64,000 nt of DNA from Paragorgia papillata (Eukaryota > Cnidaria > Anthozoa > Scleralcyonacea > Coralliidae): assembly GCA_035771165.1 (NCBI GenBank), contig JAWNZC010000473.1:206001-270000 (forward strand). The letters are read 5' to 3'. A program made the position numbers and the translations under genes. Under the pieces are notes generated by a model, which worked only from the letters and a program-made list of their open reading frames with translations, searched no databases and was not told where the DNA came from. Positions 56,271 through 64,000 of the stretch are shown piece by piece; the first letter of the stretch is position 1; every line of letters begins with the position of its first letter.

Positions 56271-59200
56271 TGGAAAGGTTTATTTTGCATATTGTAGTAT
56301 TTTTATTTCCCGCAATTCTATGCGGTGGAGTAAATTGTGTTCCTCAAAGAGAACGTCATCACGAATACATTACGAAGATTATTCAACAATTTTAAGATCC
56401 TCCAGCTAGTCTCTACGTCTATCCACCTATCCCGATGATACAGTCATCAAATCCATAGCTTCCTGACCCTAGCGAATATATGCGTCCAGTTTTGATGTTT
56501 TGGGATCCACTCAATCAACTTGCATATCTAAAAGGTATTATCATGCAGGTGTCCCCGATCGGAATGTAAAGCCAGTTCTGACATTCATTTTCTTCGGGCT
56601 GTCCACTGGAAGGATTGTCACAATCAACGAGAATCATGTAGACTCTTACATGGAGTAAACGGACCTGTCTACTTAATCAGCCGAGTTTATAGATGCACAG
56701 CGCAACATGCAGAGATAATTGCACACGACCCAGCCATCGTCAATCTAATACCAGAATCGCGAAGGCCGTTTATTTTGTCGCATATTAACGGAGTAACTCA
56801 TCAGCTTCAAGACAACATGGTATCGTATATAATCTCATACATTCAGTAATGTCTCAAATATTTATGGAGTCATACACGAGAAAACGTATTTCTTATGAAG
56901 AAGATTATCAATATTTTCTGTCCGCAACAAACATCACACAAGGTGAGAGTGAATATGAAGTGTTCCCTCTTGGCATTCCAGATGATTATAAAGCACCAAG
57001 TATAACCGTCATTCGAGATTATTTCATTTATGATTTCGAGAAAAAAACAGTGCATGTACACTCTTAAAATGATCGAACAATCGGCCGAGTGGATTTCAAT
57101 TGATCACACTTTTCAAGTAGCGGCAAATATAGGTGCAAACAGAAAATGTGATTCACGATGGGAAAAACAATTACGATTCCATGTTCTGTGTTATGAATGA
57201 TATAGGATGTGTAATCGCATGGCAATTGACTTTTGGGACAGCTTTTGCTAAAGTGGAAGATCTCCTGAAAGGATTGCAAAGAAGCTTTGAACGTCAAGGT
57301 AAAAATGTTAGCTTGTGCTAATACAGACAACTGTTGTTCGTGGAGAAGCAACCTTCAATCAGTGTTTGGTGTTGGTTTTATGGTTAAACTAGATATTTTT
57401 TCATGCAGTACAAAGAGTAGTTAAAATAATTCCCAAACGTCACCCGTTTAGCTTTCGCTGTGCCCAAGCATTTTCTCTTATTTTCTGTCGTCCACATGAC
57501 CACGGAGACAATCGCAAAAATTCTACTCCAAGTTCTGAAATAATGAACAAACAACTAGATGAGTTTGTATTAACATGGAAAGATGTACTGTTCGAAGAAA
57601 AATCAGTTTTGACTTTAGACGCACTGAAAGAAATCGTCACTGATTTAAGGAAACAAGGGCTGCTTGTCAGATATTCCTCCTGGATGTGGCACTGAGCGCA
57701 ATGAAAACCTTCATAAATGTTTATTACGTAAAAGTGTAAAGTTCGAATTGGCGTACATCTAGCCGTTGCCCCTTTTACCTTTATGTATGGAATGAGAAAC
57801 GAAAATCAGGAGGAGTTGCCGCAGGCAAAAAGCTCAAAGTATTTCCTAATCGATTCATGCGAAAATATCAAGTTTAAAACTTTCGACAAGGACAAGGCTG
57901 AAGAAACTTTCTGTGTAGGTGTTTCAAGTGAAAGAAATTGTAATGCTCAAGACGATACCATCCCATTATCATATTGTGGTTTGTTTGCAGACTGCGATTG
58001 GGACGCCAATTAAGAACACGATTTAGAAGATATTCTAGAGAATTCGGACTTTATTTTGGAAAAAGAAGACGTTAGAAACATTTTAGATAGGGCAACAAAT
58101 TTAGCTGGTGTCGTGGATAGTTTGGAAAGAAGTAATGGTCGCAATCGCATGTTGAATCATAACCACCTAAATTTAATGTCAAATCCGACACTATTTGCTT
58201 TTGGAACTTGTATCGACAAGAACGCGAATGAAGAGGTTAACGCAGAACGCTTGCAAAATACATTAGCTTCATATAACATGGAGCGACGTCGTTACTTCTG
58301 TTATTTTTGGTTTGAAACAAATAATTTCTTCTGAAAAATATGTAAATTATCGTGAGTATTTATATAGTTTGAATTTATCCTTTAAGCAACTGGAAGCAAC
58401 TGTTCTTCTGTTGTGCAAACCTTTTGTTAAAGAATGGCTGGCAAATATGTCTGAGTATGCTAATTTTGTTACAAATAAAGATAGGTCCTTTCACTAAGAG
58501 TTGGCAGATTCCTACAGGTTACACGGTGTCTTTGCAGGCGAATTGGGAAACATCATGGTCGTTGGACTAGCAAACGTTCTTCGAATAAATGTTGTGCTCT
58601 TTACATCCATGCATGAATGGAAACTATGCCAATTGTCCCAAGAGGAAAAGTATTAATAACGTGTCCCATTTACTTAGCGTTCAATCACTGTGGATGCGGG
58701 CATTACGACGCTGTTATTGAATCCGTAGGCGTAGATACAGAAAAACAAGAACAGACAGCACACGACTCACACGTCAAGGAAATTCCAAAAAGTTCGAAGC
58801 AAAACAGTTCGGAAGAAAAAGGCTGTCGTTGTGGTAGAGGAGCGGCAAAGCAAAATAAGGAAAGGAAATTTTGCTTCCAAGCACCAGGAGAGCGTCGTAC
58901 ACAGTGTCCTTGATTCTGTGATCTGAAAAAATGCTCGCAAGTATGTCACTGTTGGAATATTTGGGGAGCATGGGTGGCATGTGCTGTTAGCGCTCTGCCT
59001 CTCACCAAAAGTTAAGCCCAGTTAGACGGGGTTAGTACTTGGATGGGTGACCGCTTGGGAATGACCCCGTTGTCGAGCTCGAAACTAATGTGAGTAGAGT
59101 TGTAGTTGATCTCTCCTGTGCTTCGAGGGTTTTTCGCCGGGTTCTCCGGTTTTCCTCCCTCCGCAAAACCAACCCTTACATCATGGTAGTCATGTTCAAT

Positions 59201-59702
59201 TGGGGCATTTCGCTCTGTTTGACCACCAGTTGCCATAGGCAATAAAGTTATTAAATCTAAAAAATCTAAAAAAATTGTAACAACCCTCATCGCATGAAAT
59301 CCGACAATACTGCGACAATCAAGAACACTCAAGCTGCAAGGCCACGAATACGGGAAAAAACACAGTATGCAAGGTTTGCGAAAGACTAGTCTAGACTATA
59401 TGCTAGAGTGTGGAGAGAAACCAAAAGATCCCAATTGGAATACGATGGAAAAACATGTCCTAACATCACTTGTTGGCCACACTATCGAAAAAGGAGAAGC
59501 GCTAAATGAAGATAACATCACGATGTTATACAACGAGCTGGTAGACATCGTAAATGAACTGCCAAACCTCAATTTAATTCTGAGCAAAAAAGAAAATAAA
59601 GTGATAAAGCAAATGCTAAAAAAATCCCAGGAATTAGCAGAACTATTTCGGCAGATATATTTGCAACAGGTTGAAGAGAATACAGGCACTGATAAATTTT
59701 AG
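56271..59702 (+). pseudogene. DDE transposase-like gene with OTU-like segment, decayed and split by a SINE
   Basis: A series of plus-strand segments in changing frames describes one large protein. At about 56650-56850: GPVYLISRVYRCTAQHAEII, then PFILSHINGVTHQ. At 57085-57330: WISIDHTFQVAANIG (first Asp of an RNase H-type core) and DSMFCVMNDIGCVIAWQL. Then come VKLDIF and QRVVK-type segments, RCAQAFSLIF, and near 57690 GTERNENLHKCL. At 58490-58700: ADSYRLHGVFAGELGNIMVV, LRINVVLFTSM, then IYLAFNHCGCGHYDAVIE. This last run resembles an OTU-type cysteine protease tail with its His in GHYDAV. A Cys-rich stretch follows (GCRCGRG) and is interrupted by a 5S SINE; the last frame (59367-59702) ends ...VEENTGTDKF. 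There are many stops and shifts. A transposase joined to a peptidase and Cys-rich domain recalls KDZ-type elements, but I cannot place the family firmly. Confidence 0.62.
58966..59285 (+). mobile_element. 5S rRNA-derived SINE, copy 3 (different tail), inserted in transposase-like gene
   Basis: Head: CTGCCTCTCACCAAAAGTTA, GGTTAGTACTTGGATGGGTG, ACCGCTTGGGAATGACCCCG, then GTGCTTCGAGGGTTTTTCGC. After the head the tail differs from copy 2: ACATCATGGTAGTCATGTTC, TTGCCATAGGCAATAAAG, ending in ATCTAAAAA repeats, a normal SINE 3' end. It separates ...CHCWN from the following Asn-Pro-His-rich codons of the host pseudogene. Confidence 0.88.
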
Positions 59703-60308
59703 TTAATTATACATATATACGTCATTATAGGTCTTCAAACTGATCCTAGGTGAATTGAGAACAAAATATATTAGGCCTATAATTGTTGATATTCTAATTT
59801 TACTTTTTTGATTGATTATCCTGACTGACACGACAAGTTAAGTCTCAAACTAGTAACGCTTATACATTGATTATTGTGGAGAATAAAAATGTTATTCAAT
59901 TATTAAACAGTGTCCTTGTATTCAGTTCAATAATTAATTACACCTTGGAGTTGGTTATTTTAGCGCAAACCAACACACCTTTTTGAGTATCTGATAAGAA
60001 GCTTAGACAAAGAAAGCCAATTAGCACAAAACTTTTAACATGAAAAGGAAACAAGAAATTATAATCTGACTTCCGAGCCCATGAATCCTTCATAGTTCAA
60101 ATTTCTAATTACTCATCTTGTATGCCGCAATAGGTATGAGCTTATTTTATGTGCATCAATTGTCTTTTGTTAGATTCTGAAGTGCATGTAGGGCTAACCA
60201 GTCTTCTTCTAAAATATTTTGACAGTTTTATATTTGTTCCTATCGTAATTTTTCATAAAAATCCTCATCGCTGGCCAACTCGAAATTAGCCATTAATAGG
60301 AACTGAAC
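59703..60308 (+). other. unassigned DNA
   Basis: No recognised feature; presumably the 3' part of the transposon carrying the transposase-like gene. Confidence 0.35.
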
Positions 60309-60496
60309 TATTCCATTTAATACCCGTATACCCCCACCCCCCCGGTAAAGGGACTGTTTTGAATAGGAATTCTTCAGGGGTCGAGTGAAAAAAATTGAAT
60401 TATTCCCCTGAATAATTTCTTCAGGGGAATAGCTCAGGGGTATAGATAAACCCCTGTCCTCGATAGGGGGGGGGGGGTGTATTAAATGGAATAGCC
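60309..60496. mobile_element. small inverted-repeat element
   Basis: CTATTCCATTTAATACCCGT and CCCCCACCCCCC at left against GGGGGGGGTG and TATTAAATGGAATAG at right; TTCAGGGG and CCCCTGAA words alternate inside. Confidence 0.82.
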
Positions 60497-60516
60497 CATT
60501 GATCACTTACATGTAA

Positions 60517-63006
60517 CAGAGGCGGATCCAGAGGGTTGCTATCGTTGCTCAAGCAACGGTCAGAATTTCCAGATTAATTTATTCAGTCTTTTGGCGAGTA
60601 TTTTTGCGCACCAACATCTTTAAAATTAACATATTCAGTCAAATATTATAATTTTTAGTGCCTGACCACGTTAATAAAATTCGCAATCACTTAAGGGGCG
60701 CTGCGCGATTATTCGCGCGAGGAATGCCGTGAGTTGGGTTGTCTATTTTCGCGCGCCATATTAAATCCGCAACCCGAGAACACCTGAGCCTACCTAATTA
60801 AGCCTGTGTAGTGGCCCTCATCTTTGGGTACTGACTTAGTTAGCATCAGCTAAACGTGACTATGCAAATGGCGGGAGCAACGGTTGATGCTAAATTTAGC
60901 CTTTTCTGAGCAACAGCAAAGGATGCTGACCAATCAAATGATCAGATTCAGTATGCTGAGCAACGGTGAGCAACGGTAGAGAAATAAGCCAATCACGTAG
61001 CTATATTTTTCGGGTCTCCAGTGATGCTAAGTAAGAGCGTACTCACCGACTATCACTCGTTCATTGTCGGTGTTTCTACTGTTTAATATTTTGAGTTCAT
61101 GACTTCGAACAACGCTTAATTACAACGATTGTTTGATGTATTTGATGGGAGTTATTCATCTGCGATAAAATAGGATCTAAATGTTTCTTTGTGTATTAAA
61201 GTTTGCGTCGCGATCGCGCGACGGCGACGCCAGTTTACCCACATCCAGGAATCGCACTACCAAAACATACGACGTGTCTGCAGTAAGGTTAGCGTATTAA
61301 ATGCTTATGAATAATATATAATAATGCTAATCAGCCAGGGCATGTTTAATTATTTCAACTACACAACACAGTTAATGTAAATGAGTATGAGTATAGATAG
61401 TATCAATGTCTGTCTGATATTTAAATATGTCTCGGTTTAAAGTATGTGTAAATCTTGGTGATTTATGAGAACAGAGTGGTTGTTCTGTTTAATACTAAGC
61501 TATAGCTTTATATATTTCAGTCTGGCTAGTACTTCTATTTTTTATCTATAAAGCAGAGTCTGCAGAGATAATGTATACTGTATGTATTTTTAGTATAAAC
61601 CAGCTACTCCAGCTAGTACCAATTCTGCTTTCTGATTGGCTGAGCTACTCACTGTCTATTGATAATAGACCACTAGTAGCAAGAGTCAATTATTCACAAA
61701 TGAAAAACAATGGCAGAAACTTGCAAATTTGTCGAGGTAATATTGTGTCCAACTACAGTACTCTGGTAGTGGTTTATGCAGGAATACTAGTTGCCAACAA
61801 TTAGACAACTTGCCCTCATTGTTTATGAGCGATAGTCATTAACTCGAGCTCACAGACAACTCGGGCTCATTTGGTTAATTATTAGTATTAATTACTTATA
61901 CAAAGTGTGTCCTGATTTTGAAATTTTCAATATGTTAATAAAATGCTGTATGGTATTACATGTAATGTGGAATAATATTGAACCCTTTGTTTACCAGGGG
62001 TTTTCTTTTGCTAATAGAAATATTATCTGGTTTTAGCCATCTAAAATCACTGTAATTAAAAACTTGAAAGTTCTGTTGGTAAATAAAGGATTAAGCAATT
62101 CTTGGCTGAGTAAAGCGGCTGAGAAAACAAAAAAATTATGTATACTGTCATGTACATGTACTTATATTGTGTTATTTGCAGTGCTGCAACCAAAAGCACA
62201 GGTCTTCACATATTTTTATAACAGTACAAACCTAATCATCAAGCTTGTTAGTGAAGAAATTTTCTGGGATTTTTTTTTGTTTGAAGCCATTCTGCAGGCT
62301 TTCATTGCAACATCAGTCGAGCAATTTATATTTTTAATTATTGGATAATTGTTATTAATGAATCATACAATAATTTATTGCTCTGGTGAGTCCTAATTTA
62401 TTGAATACAAAATTAACTGCCTTCAGTTAAGTTAGTTTTACAGAATTACAGTTGCAAACATAAATTAATTTTGAATAAATAATATTAAAGCTTTTTATAG
62501 TATAATTATGTTGTGTTAAGTTTTATCTTCTAACACCCATATGTTTAACTGCCAAATTTCTTGATGTGCTGCTTATCCAACACAAGTATTAATTTCCTCA
62601 GTTTGTGGTGTGGTGTTCCAACTACTATACACTTTGCTGATCAGCTATGAACTATGATATAATGCCCTTCATGATCTGGTTCTTTTTACAAATAAAAGTC
62701 TGGGGGTAATTTAGTAGTTATTGATTTAGTCATATAATATTAATTTATAGTATTGCTTCCATACAAGATTATACAGTACTTTGCAGTTACCAGCTGATCA
62801 TTACTCACTTACTGTGAATCCGTTGTCGAGTTGGAGCTAATATTTTTGGGTCATAATTTTTCTAAGGCTACCCCAAAATGCGGGAAATGCGTTTTTAGAG
62901 GTCCTAATTTTCAAAATTTTCCGGGGGGGCATGCCCCCGTACCCCCCTAAAAAGGTGGACCACACCTTACTAGCAATGGTCAGATTTTTTGCTGGATCCG
63001 CCCCTG
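60517..63006. mobile_element. 2.5-kb hAT-like element, non-coding
   Basis: Ends CAGAGGCGGATCCAGAGGG and, inverted, CAGGGGCGGATCCAGCAAA: 14 of the first 15 match. The right subterminal GGGGGGGCATGCCCCCGTAC is a common feature of such elements. The only flanking direct repeat is TGTAA (60512-60516, 63007-63011), shorter than the usual 8. No transposase is visible; a hairpin element lies inside (61589-61878) and GAGCAACGG words cluster near 60880-60975. Confidence 0.78.
61589..61878 (-). mobile_element. hairpin-ended element H3
   Basis: One end TTTAGTATAAACCAGC with CTGATTGGCTGAGCTAC about 40 bp inside; the other end has GAGCTCACAGACAACTCGGG ... and finishes TTTGGTTAA. Same architecture as E1 and H (TTAAC-like hairpin end, opposite TATA-like end with an inward ATTGG) but a different sequence. 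Confidence 0.6.
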
Positions 63007-63235
63007 TGTAACTAATAGCTAAGCCATGGCAAACTGTTCTTTTCCTAGTAGTTTTATACTGTGAGATAAAAGGGCTGTTTGTGTATGAGAGATAACACAC
63101 AAACAAACTTATCTTTCGAACAACTTCACATCCCCAACGATGCGTCTTATATGTGCGTCTTATATAGCCACAGTCACAGGAATGAAAGGATATAATTTTA
63201 CACTGGCGTTCTAGCGCTAGGGATCACGTTATTTA
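63007..63235 (+). other. unassigned DNA
   Basis: No recognised feature except a tandem GCGTCTTATAT doublet at about 63141-63165. Confidence 0.4.
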
Positions 63236-63575
63236 TGTAGATAGTTTCTCGCTTTGAGATATTGAAGATTTCCTGGCGCTCTGGCAACCAGTGGATAATT
63301 TTACACTGGCAAACTGGGGCACTAAACCAGGGCGCCAGTTTGCCAGTGTAAAATTATATATAGATATTATAGATATTGAACACTTTTCCTGGCGCTCTGG
63401 CAGCCAGTGGATAATTTTACACTGGCAAACTGGCGCTAAGGATCACGTTATTTCTCTAGTTGTGAGATATTGAACTCTTTTCCTGGCGCTCTGCCAGCAA
63501 GTGGATAATTTTACACTGGCAAACTGGCGCTCTGGTAGTCAGTGGGTAATTTTACACTGCCAAACTGGCGCTCTG
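63236..63575 (+). repeat. tandem/inverted array of CTGGCGCTCTGG and AATTTTACACTGGCAAACTGG
   Basis: Four to five units TTCCTGGCGCTCTGGCA, CCAGTGGATAATTTTACACT, GGCAAACTGGCGC. One unit is followed directly by its inverse (GCGCCAGTTTGCCAGTGTAA at about 63331-63350), giving a strong hairpin. Confidence 0.85.
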
Positions 63576-63696
63576 GGTGTATACTTGCATTGCTGTGCTC
63601 AAAAATATATTTGATAATAACGAGATAAGTTAATTTGTCATCCTGAACAATGAAGCGTGTAATATATAATATGTGTCACGTTGATGATTGTGATGA

Positions 63697-63999
63697 TCAA
63701 TAATAGATCATTTGTGACGCACTCTGTGCTCTGCTACACAGCGCAACAACCCTTATCTCTATGGGGTACAGTTTTTGCACTGGTCTTGACAGGCGCGCAG
63801 GCTTCCCCTTGGCAATGACTTGAATGTTTGCGCCTCTAACTACATTGTCCCTTCCTTTAACTAAACTTTCTACTACTGCCGTCTTCCATCCAGACCTTTT
63901 TTGCTTTCTTCAAAACCTATCACGACATCCCCTATCTGTACAGTTCTATCAGTATCATGCAGTGTAAGCCCTATTATGGGGTCCATTTGAATGTTCATA
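63697..63999 (-). pseudogene. LTR-retrotransposon integrase C-terminal fragment
   Basis: From the right window edge the minus strand reads RTVQIGDVVIGFEES then, after a one-base shift, RSGWKTAVVESLVKGRDNVV, RGANIQVIAKG and RPVQKLYPIEIRVVAL, with a stop at 63697. The pattern GDVVxxxEExxxxxxWxxAxVxxLxxGxDxxVRGAxV...RPVQKLYPxE is the C-terminal DNA-binding end of BEL/Pao-like integrases. The gene continues off the window to the right. The shift makes it a likely pseudogene. Confidence 0.75.
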
Positions 64000-64000
64000 G

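Overview
The window is AT-rich, intron-rich animal (metazoan) genomic DNA. The basis is one split gene with GT-AG introns encoding a doublecortin-like (DCLK/CaMK-type) protein kinase, plus animal transposon families: BEL/Pao, CR1/L2-like LINEs, THAP-domain elements, mariner, hAT-like elements, and 5S- and tRNA-derived SINEs. The repeat types would fit a marine invertebrate such as a sponge or cnidarian, but the sequence alone does not settle the phylum. No bacterial operons, rRNA operon or CRISPR are present.

Layout: Positions 2124-23246 (+) hold ten exons of the kinase gene, covering the complete catalytic domain and the C-terminal tail with its stop codon. The N-terminal half, where doublecortin domains would lie, is upstream of the window. 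Its introns are packed with inverted-repeat elements, SINEs, a THAP transposon, satellites and microsatellites. From 23.2 to 47 kb I see no convincing host gene: the DNA is a mosaic of nested non-autonomous DNA transposons (hAT-like with 8-bp target duplications, TTAA-flanked foldbacks, TTA/TAA-flanked elements, a 7-bp-duplication family), tandem arrays and LINE remnants. One possible host exon encoding a very acidic protein segment lies on the minus strand at 47.9-48.45 kb. A four-level nest of transposons occupies 48.7-51.4 kb. A decayed BEL/Pao retrotransposon lies at 54.5-55.7 kb, a decayed DDE transposase-like gene with an OTU-like segment at 56.3-59.7 kb (split by a 5S SINE), a 2.5-kb hAT-like element at 60.5-63.0 kb, and the end of an LTR-retrotransposon integrase at the right edge.

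The kinase is the only gene here likely to serve the host. The best leads are: (1) a terminal module of a CCAAT box followed 32-40 bp later by a TATA-like end, shared by several otherwise different hairpin elements and pointing outward; (2) serial re-use of one TTA target by successive insertions; (3) 5S-headed SINEs with exchanged tails; (4) the transposase-OTU gene; (5) loss of the activation-loop threonine in the kinase.

All boundaries were read by eye; exon joins are inferred from reading frame, splice sites and family similarity, not from transcripts.
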